Positions 9,184 to 16,897 are shown, counted from the stretch's first letter. The stretch: 64,000 nt of DNA from Paenibacillus sp. PastM-3 (GCF_029893965.1 NZ_JARXXP010000001.1:620001-684000), one strand, 5' to 3'. A program made the numbers and translations. Notes: generated by a model from the letters alone, not told the origin.

Positions 9184-9220
9184 AAACCCATTTTCCAAAT
9201 TGAATTGGAGAATGGGTTTT
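9184..9220. terminator. Terminator after the HesB/YqkB-like gene
   Basis: AAAACCCATT pairs with AATGGGTTTT and there is further TTCC/GGAG pairing inside. It lies about 20 nt past the stop of the minus-strand gene. The stretch 9040-9180 between it and the remnant is very AT-rich and holds no gene that can be supported. Confidence 0.75.
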
Positions 9221-9238
9221 GGTTTTATTAATCAAGTA

Positions 9239-9568
9239 TTAACAGTGAATTTTGCGTACATCTTTTATTCTGACATTGCTGCCATACAGTGTGGAATCAC
9301 TGGTCACCTTGTAAGACGGATAGTTCTCCTCCGCCTGAATCCGCATAACCTCATCGAATAACGATTCCTGCTGGCGGTCAACGATAAAGGTGAACGGCTG
9401 CTGCTCATATACAATGTCAGTGGCGTTCGGCCCGTCTACGATCTGCACAACCAGAACACCGTTACAACCGCAATCCTCGGTGTCATAAAACAGCTTGAAG
9501 GCGCCGGGTTGTCCGGCCAGGCTTGCCTGCAGCCGCTCTGTAGTGAGTGCATCCAGTTGAACTTGCAT
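9239..9568 (-). CDS. HesB/YqkB-like iron-sulfur biogenesis family protein
   Basis: The 109-residue protein matches the Fe-S_biosyn (HesB/IscA core) fold as found in B. subtilis YqkB: an N-terminal FKLFYDTEDCGCNGVLVVQI strand-turn with a Cys-Gly-Cys pair, and an FIVDRQQESLFDEVMRI segment. The canonical C-terminal Cys-Gly-Cys of IscA is replaced by a single terminal Cys, so it is not a classical A-type carrier. GGAGG lies 8 nt upstream of the ATG. It is monocistronic with its own terminator. Its physiological role is not established for this subfamily. Confidence 0.8.
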   Translation of the reverse strand: MQVQLDALTTERLQASLAGQPGAFKLFYDTEDCGCNGVLVVQIVDGPNATDIVYEQQPFTFIVDRQQESLFDEVMRIQAEENYPSYKVTSDSTLYGSNVRIKDVRKIHC

Positions 9569-9620
9569 AGGTGATTACCTCCTTAGTACTGCGCAAAATG
9601 TATATAAAGTATATCACAAA

Positions 9621-9643
9621 AGAACCCCACAAAGTGGGGTCTT
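9621..9643 (-). terminator. Terminator of the nirBDC-cobA operon
   Basis: AGACCCCAC-TTT-GTGGGGTTCT followed by TTTG on the minus strand, 25 nt past the cobA stop codon. Confidence 0.9.
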
Positions 9644-9667
9644 GACATTGATGCTGATCCTATGAGC

Positions 9668-10447
9668 TCAGCCAGTCCGGTAGCGGGCCGCATGCTGCTG
9701 CAGACTGAATACCTGATCTCTTATATTAACCACTTCGCCAATGATAATCATCGCCGGATTGCTGATTTTCATCACAGCTGCAAGCTTTACGATGTTCGCG
9801 AGCGTCCCTGTAACGGTCCGTTCATCGGCCGTCGTGCCTTTTTCAATCAGAGCAACCGGGGTCTGCGGGTCTTTGCCATGCCTGATCAGCTGCTCTGTAA
9901 TCTCCCCCAGCTGGCTCATTCCCATGTAGATAGCCAAGGTATCGACACTGTGAGCCAGGGCATCCCAACGGACTGGATCAGCTGCGTCATTACAGCGGCT
10001 GCCGGTTACTACAGCGAACGAAGTAGCTACCCCGCGGTGAGTCAGCGGGATTCCGGCCGAGGCGGCTGCACCGACCGCTGAGGTGATCCCCGGAATGACC
10101 TCGAAGGGAATTCCGGCATCTGCGGCAGCAAGCAGCTCTTCACCGCCTCTGCCAAAGACAAAAGGATCTCCGCCCTTCAGCCGGACCACCCTGCTTCCAG
10201 CGGCCGCGTGCATAATCATCAGCCGCTCGATCGATTCCTGCGGCATGGAATGCTGGCCCGGTGCTTTGCCGCAATAAATGCGGAGGGCCTTTACCGGTGC
10301 ATAATCAAGCAGCTCCTCGTTTACCAGCCGGTCATAGAGAATAACGTCCGCCGCCTGGATGCGGTGCATAGCCTTTACCGTGATTAGCTCCGGATCTCCC
10401 GGACCTGCACCGACAATTGAGATGATCCCTTCTCTGCCCTCTCTCAT
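9668..10447 (-). CDS. cobA: Uroporphyrinogen-III C-methyltransferase (SUMT)
   Basis: The 259-residue enzyme starts MREGREGIISIVGAGPGDPELITVKA, the glycine-rich S-adenosylmethionine-binding loop of SUMT. It has VRLKGGDPFVFGRGGEE, PGITSAVGAAASAGIPLTHRG and a GEVV-containing end, all hallmarks of the family. It methylates uroporphyrinogen III twice to precorrin-2, the precursor of siroheme. Siroheme is the cofactor of the NirB product of the same operon, so the gene supplies the reductase with its prosthetic group. The ATG at 10447 overlaps the nirC stop as ATGA, showing translational coupling; a longer frame reaching 10630 lies inside nirC and is not real. Confidence 0.95.
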   Translation of the reverse strand: MREGREGIISIVGAGPGDPELITVKAMHRIQAADVILYDRLVNEELLDYAPVKALRIYCGKAPGQHSMPQESIERLMIMHAAAGSRVVRLKGGDPFVFGRGGEELLAAADAGIPFEVIPGITSAVGAAASAGIPLTHRGVATSFAVVTGSRCNDAADPVRWDALAHSVDTLAIYMGMSQLGEITEQLIRHGKDPQTPVALIEKGTTADERTVTGTLANIVKLAAVMKISNPAMIIIGEVVNIRDQVFSLQQHAARYRTG

Positions 10448-11319
10448 AGGCTTTTCTCCAGGGTAGCTGTCTTGGCAATGGCGCCTTCGCCATGACCGGT
10501 TGGCATTGCAACGGTGGTTGCGGCACGGCCTGACCGGAAACCGTTCTGGGCGAGATAAATCAGCAGACCGGTGAACAGCACGCCGCCGACCAGATTGCCC
10601 AGCAGCACAGGGATTCCGTTCCAGATCCACCAGTCAGCGAAGCTGACGTTAGCCCCGAGCATCATTCCGGCCGGAATGACAAACATATTGACAACCGTAT
10701 GCTCAAAGCCCTGGGCAAAAAAGGTCAGGATCGGCAGCCACATCGCGGCTATTTTGCCGGCGGTGGATTTGGAGGTCATCGCCAGTACAGCGCCGAGGGT
10801 GACCATCCAGTTACAGAGGATCGCCTTAATGAAAGCCAGGCCCATTCCGTCTGCGCCCATGCTTTTATAAGCAGTGGTCTTGGCTTCACTGGTTGTTATC
10901 AGGGTCTGGATCATCGGATTGGACATGTCCGTACCCATCTTGGTGATCGTCAGTCCATACAGCGCAGCATACACTGCGCAGCCGATCAGATGCCCGATGA
11001 TGACCCAGAAGAAATTGTTCAGCATCCGCGCAGCGTTCGTCTTTTTCTCCAGAACCGCCAGAGGGATTAGAGCAAAGCTGCCGGTAACCAGCTCGAAGCC
11101 GAGCAGAATAATCATCACAAAGCCTACCGGGAACAAAAGCGCACCGATCATCGGAAGCTTGGTCTGCGCTGCTGCTGTATAAGCAAGGGTTGTCGCACAG
11201 GCAAGGATTGCCCCGCCGAGTCCGCCGCGCACAATCAGCTGCAGAATGGACAGCTCTGCTTTGGTTTTTCCGGCTTCAATCATGGAAGACAGCACTTCAT
11301 TCGGTTTCACATAATCCAT
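10444..11319 (-). CDS. nirC: Formate/nitrite transporter family channel
   Basis: The 291-residue protein has six hydrophobic segments and the FNT hallmarks: LGFELVTGSFALIPLA, an FIKAILCNWMVTLGAVLAM block, and ...QGFEHTVVNMFVIPAG with the conserved pore-region His. It should move nitrite (or formate) across the cytoplasmic membrane. Its position between nirD and cobA makes nitrite the likely substrate. The C-terminal tail of about 25 residues is rich in Gly, Ala and Thr. It lies 30 nt after nirD and overlaps cobA by 4 nt. Confidence 0.92.
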   Translation of the reverse strand: MDYVKPNEVLSSMIEAGKTKAELSILQLIVRGGLGGAILACATTLAYTAAAQTKLPMIGALLFPVGFVMIILLGFELVTGSFALIPLAVLEKKTNAARMLNNFFWVIIGHLIGCAVYAALYGLTITKMGTDMSNPMIQTLITTSEAKTTAYKSMGADGMGLAFIKAILCNWMVTLGAVLAMTSKSTAGKIAAMWLPILTFFAQGFEHTVVNMFVIPAGMMLGANVSFADWWIWNGIPVLLGNLVGGVLFTGLLIYLAQNGFRSGRAATTVAMPTGHGEGAIAKTATLEKSL

Positions 11320-11349
11320 AACGGTTCCCCCTGTATAATGTAATCAGAA

Positions 11350-11667
11350 TCAGATCGTCAGATAAATCTGTCCGCTGGCCGGGTCCACTTCCACTTCATA
11401 GGTCTTCACATGTCCGGTATCCGGAGCAAGCACATTTCCGCTGTGCAGATCAATCCGGGAATCATGAAGCGGACAGTGGACCTTGGAACCACACACCATA
11501 CCTTCCGATAAGGCGCCGCCTTTATGAGGGCATTTATTTTCAATAGCTAGAACTTCTCCGCTTGTTAGACGAAATATTGCGATTTCAGTACCCGCCATTT
11601 GCAGCTTGCGTGAGCCTTTAATATCGATATCCTTTACATTGCCTACCAGCACTTTGGTCATTGTCAT
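11350..11667 (-). CDS. nirD: Nitrite reductase (NADH) small subunit, Rieske-type
   Basis: The 105-residue protein has a Rieske-like fold with both cluster-binding boxes intact: CPHKGGALSEG and CPLHDSRIDLHSG. It partners the large subunit NirB in cytosolic NADH-dependent reduction of nitrite to ammonium. The start at 11667 has AAGGAGG 8 nt upstream; a longer frame would run into nirB. NirD proteins of some groups lack the Cys/His ligands, but here a [2Fe-2S] cluster is expected. Confidence 0.95.
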   Translation of the reverse strand: MTMTKVLVGNVKDIDIKGSRKLQMAGTEIAIFRLTSGEVLAIENKCPHKGGALSEGMVCGSKVHCPLHDSRIDLHSGNVLAPDTGHVKTYEVEVDPASGQIYLTI

Positions 11668-11680
11668 GGATAGGACCTCC

Positions 11681-14113
11681 TTATACCGTTTCAGGTTCTG
11701 TGATCGGGGTGAAATTTTTGCGCAGCTCCGGCTCATTGACAATCTGCTTCCACGGGTCGGTTGTCAGAGCCAGCGTTGCTTCAATCCGCTCCTTCAGGGC
11801 AAGCCGCTCCTCGCGGTTTTCGAGCGCTTGCTTGATGCTTTCCAGTCCAACCCGCTCTACCCAGGTGGAGGTGCGCTCGTTCCAGACGGCATTTTCACGG
11901 TAATATTGCAGGAAAGCACTCGCCCATTCCAGTACCTCGTCATCTGTTTTCACGACACAGAGCAGATCCGTCGCCCGGACATGAACCCCGCCGTTGCCGC
12001 CGATATGCAGCTCCCAGCCTCCGTCAATCGCCACGACGCCAAAATCCTTGATCGTCGCTTCCGCACAGTTACGCGGGCAGCCGGATACAGCCAGCTTCAC
12101 CTTGGACGGTGCGTTCAGCCGCTCAAAAGCTTTTTCCAGCCGGATTCCCATCCCGATCGCATCCTGGGTCCCAAAGCGGCAGAAGGTCGAGCCGACACAG
12201 GTCTTAACCGTACGCAGCGTCTTGCCGTAGGCATGGCCGGAAGGCATATCCAGCTCCTCCCACATCTTCGGGAGATCCTCTTTTTTGACACCAAGCAGAT
12301 CCAGTCTCTGGCCGCCCGTGAACTTGACCATCGGAACATCGAACTTGACGGCAACCTCGGCAATTTTGATCAGATCCGCCGGAGTTGTTATTCCGCCGTA
12401 AATGCGCGGCACAACGGAATAGGTTCCGTCCTTCTGAATGTTGGCATGATAGCGCTCGTTGGTAAACCGTGACTCTTTTTCATCGATATACTCTTCCGGC
12501 CACAGCATCCCCAGATAATAGTTCAGGGAAGGACGGCATTTGGTGCAGCCTTCTTCGTTGTTCCAGTCCAGTACATGCATAACTTCCTTGACGGTCATCA
12601 GCTTCATCCGTTTGATCTCGGCCACAATCTCATCGCGTCCGAGAGTGGTGCAGCCGCAAATGCCTTCTTTCACCTTAACAGCCTTATCTCCGGCATACAG
12701 CTGAAGCAGACCTTCCACCATCGGCTTACAGCCGCCGCAGGAGGCAGAAGCTTTCGTGCAGGCTTTAATGTCACCAACACTGGTGCAGCCGCCGGACTGG
12801 ATCGCCTCGGCAATCGCTCCTTTGGAGACCCCGTTACAGCCGCAGATAATCTCATCGTCAGCCATCGCTTCCAGGCGGTCATTTCCTTTCTGTGAACCCA
12901 GTGCGTCAGAGGAGATGCCGAGCAGCAGCTCTTTCTCCTTGCCTTTGATATTCTCACCGTTCTTAATAATGGAGAACAGCGGCGCACCGTCACTGGTATC
13001 CCCGAACAAAACCGCGCCGATCAGCTTATCTTCCTGTATCACCAGCTTTTTATAGACTCCCTCGATCTCGTCCTGATACCGGAGGGCTCTGGAGCCGGGC
13101 TGCTCAATGAACTGGCCTGCCGAGAAAACGTCAACCCCGGATACCTTCAGCTTGGTTGAGGTAACGGAACCGGCATAGCCTTCCGTTTGTGCTCCGCCCA
13201 GTCTTTTGGCGAGAACGGCTCCCTGCTCATACAGCGGGGCCACAAGCCCGTAGGCAATTCCCCGGTGCTCTGCACATTCCCCTACAGCATAGATGCCGGG
13301 AATATTCGTCTCCATGTAATCATTGACGATAATACCACGGTTCACGTGTATGCCGCTTCCGCGGGCCAGCTCCACATTCGGCTTGATGCCGACAGCCATA
13401 ACGATCAGATCCGTTTCAGCGACCTCGCCGTCTGCGAACAGCAGGCCTTTGACTCTTTTTTTGCCGAGAATCGCTTCGGATTGCTTCTTCAGCAGAAACT
13501 TCATGCCTTGCGCTTCCAGCTCCTTCTGCAGCATGATTGCAGCAGCCTCATCCAGCTGGCGTTCCATTATATATTCGTTGATATGAACAACCGAGACCTC
13601 CATCCCCAGATGCAGCAGCCCCCTGGCCGCCTCCAGACCCAGCAGACCTCCGCCGATAACCAGCGCTTTGCGGTGGGTCTTGGCTGTTTCCTGCATAATC
13701 TGCGTGTCCTTGATGTCGCGGAAGGCAATTACGCCCTCTTTGTCTGCACCGGGCAGCGGAAGCATAAACGGATTGGACCCGGTTGCCAGAATGAGCTCAT
13801 CGTAGCCGGCTTCCACTCCTTTATCGGTGTGAACTTTCCGGTTCACCGTATCAATGGAAGTTACAGTATGTCCGGTATAGAGCCTGATGCCGTTACTGCG
13901 GTACCATTCCAGGTCATTAATGATGATGTCGTTCATATCCGCTCCGCCCGCCAGGACAGATGACAACATGATCCGGTTGTAGTTGGGGTGAGGCTCAGAA
14001 CCAAAAATCGTAATTTCATAAGCATCCGGTGCCAGCTTGAGCAAATGCTCAATGGCTCTGACCCCCGCCATCCCGTTTCCGACTAATACCAGTTTTTTGC
14101 GTACATCTGACAT
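11681..14113 (-). CDS. nirB: Nitrite reductase [NAD(P)H] large subunit
   Basis: The 810-residue protein has the full NirB/NasD layout. An FAD/NADH-binding module has GNGMAGVRAIEHLL near residue 12 and VIGGGLLGLEAARGL near 152. Two BFD-like [2Fe-2S] segments follow, with Cys at about 424, 426, 459 and 462, and at about 486, 488, 523 and 526. The sulfite/nitrite reductase module ends with the siroheme-[4Fe-4S] ligands CVGSTFC (639-645) and CPRNC (679-683). It reduces nitrite to ammonium in the cytosol. AGAGGAG precedes the ATG. The 5' leader carries a dual-hexaloop RNA element and the promoter overlaps a GlnR/TnrA-type box. Confidence 0.97.
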   Translation of the reverse strand: MSDVRKKLVLVGNGMAGVRAIEHLLKLAPDAYEITIFGSEPHPNYNRIMLSSVLAGGADMNDIIINDLEWYRSNGIRLYTGHTVTSIDTVNRKVHTDKGVEAGYDELILATGSNPFMLPLPGADKEGVIAFRDIKDTQIMQETAKTHRKALVIGGGLLGLEAARGLLHLGMEVSVVHINEYIMERQLDEAAAIMLQKELEAQGMKFLLKKQSEAILGKKRVKGLLFADGEVAETDLIVMAVGIKPNVELARGSGIHVNRGIIVNDYMETNIPGIYAVGECAEHRGIAYGLVAPLYEQGAVLAKRLGGAQTEGYAGSVTSTKLKVSGVDVFSAGQFIEQPGSRALRYQDEIEGVYKKLVIQEDKLIGAVLFGDTSDGAPLFSIIKNGENIKGKEKELLLGISSDALGSQKGNDRLEAMADDEIICGCNGVSKGAIAEAIQSGGCTSVGDIKACTKASASCGGCKPMVEGLLQLYAGDKAVKVKEGICGCTTLGRDEIVAEIKRMKLMTVKEVMHVLDWNNEEGCTKCRPSLNYYLGMLWPEEYIDEKESRFTNERYHANIQKDGTYSVVPRIYGGITTPADLIKIAEVAVKFDVPMVKFTGGQRLDLLGVKKEDLPKMWEELDMPSGHAYGKTLRTVKTCVGSTFCRFGTQDAIGMGIRLEKAFERLNAPSKVKLAVSGCPRNCAEATIKDFGVVAIDGGWELHIGGNGGVHVRATDLLCVVKTDDEVLEWASAFLQYYRENAVWNERTSTWVERVGLESIKQALENREERLALKERIEATLALTTDPWKQIVNEPELRKNFTPITEPETV

Positions 14114-14209
14114 ATGTTTCTCTCCTCTCTATATGCACACCAGAAATCAACAGAAATAGCCCGCTTCACTCCGCCCGGAAACATAACATTCCCGTTGCGA
14201 TAAAAGTGA

Positions 14210-14253
14210 TAGCAGGCGCCGTTGCCGCTAAAGCCGGATACACCATTGTATCC
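14210..14253 (-). promoter_or_regulatory. Dual-hexaloop RNA element (ANTAR target) in the nirB leader
   Basis: On the minus strand, hairpin P1 (14253-14236) is GGATAC-AATGGT-GTATCC, a 6-bp stem with a hexaloop. After a 5-nt linker, hairpin P2 (14230-14210) pairs TAGCGGC with GCC-T-GCTA (one bulged T) around hexaloop AACGGC. Both loops have A at position 1 and G at position 4, the defining feature of ANTAR-bound RNAs such as those recognised by NasR and EutV. The gene divergent from nirB encodes an ANTAR protein. P2 is followed by TCACTTTT. I see no strong separate terminator, so the mode of control (antitermination or another) is open. Confidence 0.75.
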
Positions 14254-14279
14254 GTTCATTTGATGAATTTGTTAAATCG

Positions 14280-14309
14280 ACTATACTACAGCCAATCCCA
14301 AAACGTCAA
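14280..14309 (-). promoter_or_regulatory. nirB operon promoter
   Basis: On the minus strand TTGACG (14309-14304) and TATAGT (14285-14280) are separated by 18 nt. The start would be near 14273, giving a leader of about 160 nt that begins about 20 nt before the first hexaloop hairpin. Confidence 0.6.
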
Positions 14310-14320
14310 CAATTATGACA
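14304..14320. promoter_or_regulatory. GlnR/TnrA-type box over the nirB -35
   Basis: CGTCA-N7-TGACA matches the TGTNA-N7-TNACA consensus of GlnR and TnrA at all but one position. It overlaps the -35 hexamer of the nirB promoter, so bound regulator would most simply repress. Confidence 0.55.
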
Positions 14321-14366
14321 TATAAATTTTAAATAATTTAATTCATCGACAAACCAACCTAATACG

Positions 14367-14383
14367 TGTTATATAATATTACA
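14367..14383. promoter_or_regulatory. GlnR/TnrA-type box, perfect match
   Basis: TGTTA-TATAATA-TTACA fits TGTNA-N7-TNACA exactly. Its centre is about 50 bp upstream of the start predicted from the TAATAT box of the ANTAR gene, the spacing known for TnrA activation. Its centre is 63 bp from that of the second box. Confidence 0.7.
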
Positions 14384-14388
14384 TAGTA

Positions 14389-14418
14389 TTTAATGTGGCA
14401 GTGGTTTATTTCTAATAT
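14389..14418 (+). promoter_or_regulatory. Weak promoter of the ANTAR gene
   Basis: TAATAT at 14413-14418 is a reasonable -10 box, with only a poor -35 (TTTAAT, 14389-14394) 18 nt upstream. This is consistent with a promoter that needs an activator bound at the upstream box. Confidence 0.4.
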
Positions 14419-14457
14419 GAATGAGATCTTGAAGATCCTGTAAAGGAGCGTCTGGCT

Positions 14458-15054
14458 ATGCATTCCCTGCTCTTGATTCAGAACGGCAGAACAGAGAACG
14501 ACACAGAGGCGCGCTCCGAGCATAGTCCCGAGCGTATTCTTGAAGCTTGCGGATATGTGACCTGGACGGCAACTGGTGAAGAGCAAGCTTCTGTATTAAT
14601 CCGGGACGCCGATGCTACCCTTCTATGTATGCCGGTCACCGAAATTGAGCTCTGGAGACAAAAGCTGCTCAAGCACAAAACCGCCCCCGTCCTCTGGTGG
14701 TGTACCTCAGCTACTGCTAACCTGTCTGTCTCCGCCTGCGGCGACAATATTATTGTAGACGGAATTCTCTCCCCTTACATGCATGAGCAGGAGATCCACT
14801 GGATTCTTCATTTCAGCTCCAGACAATGCTTCGAGCGCCAGCAGTGGCACAAGGAGAAGGAGCAGCTGCTCGCGCGGATTGAGGAACGCAAATGGATCGA
14901 CATGGCCAAGGGGATTCTGTCCAAAGCCAAAAACATCAGTGAATCCGAAGCTTATGACCTACTGCGCAAGCAGGCGATGAATGAACGCAAACGGATGGTG
15001 GATGTAGCCACCTCGATCGTCAAGGTCTACCAGCTGCTCCAGGATCAAACTTAA
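14458..15054 (+). CDS. ANTAR-domain RNA-binding regulator
   Basis: The 198-residue protein ends in an ANTAR domain (about residues 135-195): a coiled segment ERKWIDMAKGILSKAKNISESEAYDLLRKQAMNERKRMVDVATSIVKVY, with the conserved Ala-Lys-Gly-Ile and the Arg-x-x-A-M. The first 120 residues resemble a receiver-like fold (ASVLIRDADATLLCMPVTEIELW) but lack a clear phospho-acceptor Asp, so the signal may be a ligand or a partner rather than phosphorylation. ANTAR proteins bind paired hexaloop RNA hairpins; such a pair is present in the divergent nirB leader. AAAGGAG is 9 nt upstream of the ATG. The next gene follows 12 nt later. Confidence 0.88.
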   Translation: MHSLLLIQNGRTENDTEARSEHSPERILEACGYVTWTATGEEQASVLIRDADATLLCMPVTEIELWRQKLLKHKTAPVLWWCTSATANLSVSACGDNIIVDGILSPYMHEQEIHWILHFSSRQCFERQQWHKEKEQLLARIEERKWIDMAKGILSKAKNISESEAYDLLRKQAMNERKRMVDVATSIVKVYQLLQDQT

Positions 15055-15066
15055 GGAGAATCCGAT

Positions 15067-16122
15067 ATGATCAACCTGTTAAAAGAAGTAGCCAGAGGCA
15101 AGCGCGGTGCCCGGGACTTGAGTTATGACGAAGCCCTGACGGCAGCTGAGGCGATTCTCTGCCAGACCGCCTCGCCCGTGCAGATCGGCGCCTTCCTGAT
15201 TGCCGAGCGGATCAAGCTGGAGAGCATCGAGGAGCTGGAGGCGTTTGTTGCCGTGTGCCGCAAATATGCACGCCGTGAGCCTGTGCAGCAGGGTCTGGAC
15301 TGCGCAGGCCCGTATGACGGCCGGAGGAATTCCTTCATTGCTACCTTTCCGACCGCATTTGTGCTTGCGGCAGCAGGTATTCCTGTTACACTGCATGGTG
15401 CAGCGCCGCTTCCGCCAAAATGGGGCATAACGCTGCAGGATATCATTGAGGCTGCAGGCGTCCGTGTTGCCGGGCTCTCCCGGGATGACGCCATTGCAGC
15501 GGCGGCAGAGAGCGGTGTACTGTTCGCCCAGGCGGATCAGTGGTGTCCGCCGCTCGGTGAGCTCCGGCCGTTAAGAGAGGATATCGGCATGCGGACCATT
15601 CTGAATACTGCCGAGAAGCTGATCGACTACTCTTGCTCCCCCTACATTGTTTTTGGCATCTACCATAATACCGTATTTGACCGGATTTCCAGACTGATCA
15701 TCAAGCTTGGTTACCAAAAAGGCCTGGTTGTGCAGGGTGTTGAAGGGTCTGAGGATCTATTCATCGACCGGCCAAACCGCGTGTATACAATAGCTGACGG
15801 CCAGGCCCAGCTTGATATTATCGACCCCGAGTCGCTGGGACTTGAAACCGAGGTGCCGGAGCTGGACTGGACACCGGAGCTTCAGCTGCAGACCGCAGAA
15901 GCGGTGTTGCAGGGCGGTGGGCATATGGCCTTCTATAACCAGACCCTGCTGAACGGCGGGGCCAGACTGCATCTGGCCGGCAAAGCCGGCTCGCTGGAGG
16001 AAGGCGTGTATACCTGCAAGCATCTGCTCGACAACGGCAGCGCCTGGGCGGTATATGAGCAGTGGAGAAACGCGCTGCTTGGCAGCAGAACGCCTTCATT
16101 GGGCCAGGTCGGCCGGGTTTAG
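15067..16122 (+). CDS. TrpD2/YbiB-like protein of the anthranilate phosphoribosyltransferase fold
   Basis: The 351-residue protein has an N-terminal helical domain (LLKEVARGKRGARDLSYDEALTAAEAIL) and an alpha/beta domain, as in TrpD and its paralogue YbiB/TrpD2. The TrpD substrate loops are altered: the usual GTGGD motif reads CAGPYDGRRN. Tryptophan synthesis is therefore unlikely, and there are no other trp genes nearby. YbiB-type proteins of E. coli are known to bind nucleic acid. Position 12 nt downstream of the ANTAR gene and opposite the nir operon suggests a link to nitrogen control or RNA binding; this is inference. Confidence 0.75.
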   Translation: MINLLKEVARGKRGARDLSYDEALTAAEAILCQTASPVQIGAFLIAERIKLESIEELEAFVAVCRKYARREPVQQGLDCAGPYDGRRNSFIATFPTAFVLAAAGIPVTLHGAAPLPPKWGITLQDIIEAAGVRVAGLSRDDAIAAAAESGVLFAQADQWCPPLGELRPLREDIGMRTILNTAEKLIDYSCSPYIVFGIYHNTVFDRISRLIIKLGYQKGLVVQGVEGSEDLFIDRPNRVYTIADGQAQLDIIDPESLGLETEVPELDWTPELQLQTAEAVLQGGGHMAFYNQTLLNGGARLHLAGKAGSLEEGVYTCKHLLDNGSAWAVYEQWRNALLGSRTPSLGQVGRV

Positions 16123-16130
16123 GCCGGGTT

Positions 16131-16376
16131 TGGTGGTGGGCTGCCGGAGCTAGGCCGGAGCATGGTCGGAGTGAGCCGGAGCTAGGCTGGAGCATGGCCG
16201 GAGTGGGGCCGAAGCAAGGCCGGAGCATGGACTGAGCATGGACTGAGCATGGACGGAGCGGGGACAGAGCATGGCCGGAGGGCCGGAGCTAGGTCGGAGT
16301 GGGCCGGAGCACGGACGAAGCATGGACGAAGCATGGACGGAGTGGGCCGGAGCACGGTCGGAGCGGGGCCTGAGGG
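16131..16376. repeat. GC-rich degenerate 11-bp tandem repeat
   Basis: About twenty degenerate copies of a unit close to GAGCATGGACG follow the end of the TrpD2-like gene. The clearest run is around 16225-16260 (GAGCATGGACT three times in a row) and again near 16310-16345. The unit is not a multiple of three and no ribosome site is present, so it is not a coding repeat. Confidence 0.8.
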
Positions 16377-16400
16377 CGTGGGGATACGGCGGGGCGTAGA

Positions 16401-16760
16401 GGGATTTTTCCCTCTATTTTGATCATCTCAGCCTACTTTTGCCTAGATAAGGGGATTTTTCCCTCTATTTTGATCATTACAGCCTACTTTTGGCTATGAT
16501 AAGGGGATTTTTCCCTTTATTTAGATCATTACAGCCTACTTTTGCTAAAATAAGGGGATTTTTCCCTCTATCTTGATCATCCCGGCCTACTTTTGCCAAG
16601 ATAAGGGGATTTTTCCCTTTATTTAGATCATTACAGCCTACTTTCGGCTATGATAAGAGGATTTTTCCCTCTATTTTAATCATTCCGGCCTACTTTTGGC
16701 TATGATAAGGGGATTTTTCCCTCTATTTTAATCACCCCGCCCTCTTTCGGCCGAGACAAG
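16401..16760. repeat. 51/52-bp tandem repeat array, about seven copies
   Basis: Copies begin at 16401, 16452, 16504, 16555, 16606, 16658 and 16710, with a decayed eighth near 16755. Each contains GGGATTTTTCCCTCTATTTT, then GATCATT, a GCCTACTTTTGG segment and GATAAGG. GGGATTTTTCCC is a small inverted repeat in each unit. Copies differ by point changes, there are no unique spacers between them, and no start codon with a ribosome site is present. Confidence 0.9.
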
Positions 16761-16855
16761 AATTTTCCCCCTATACTCCGATTACACTAGCCCGCCTTAT
16801 TGCCAACTTATCCGCCCCGCCCACAGCTACACAACTAGCCAACCAAACAGCAACG

Positions 16856-16895
16856 AAAAGGCCGAAGCTCCCCTCCCAGGAAGCTCCGGCCTTTC
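16856..16895 (-). terminator. Terminator of the DMT transporter pair
   Basis: A long stem pairs AAAGGCCGGAGCTTCC with GGGAGCTTCGGCCTTTT on the minus strand, immediately after the second DMT stop codon. Confidence 0.9.
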
Positions 16896-16897
16896 AG

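Noticed and set aside
11606-12472. Long plus-strand reading frames inside nirB
   Set aside because: They are antisense to the well-supported nirB gene, lack ribosome sites and resemble no family; similar shadows occur opposite thrS, the SMC-like gene and the GTPase gene.
14161-14209. Canonical intrinsic terminator between the hexaloop hairpins and nirB
   Set aside because: Possible stems there (for example CGGGAA/TTTCCG) are short and not followed by a T run, so I do not call a terminator.
16401-16760. CRISPR array
   Set aside because: The 51/52-bp units are contiguous and similar along their whole length, with no unique spacers, and no cas genes are nearby.
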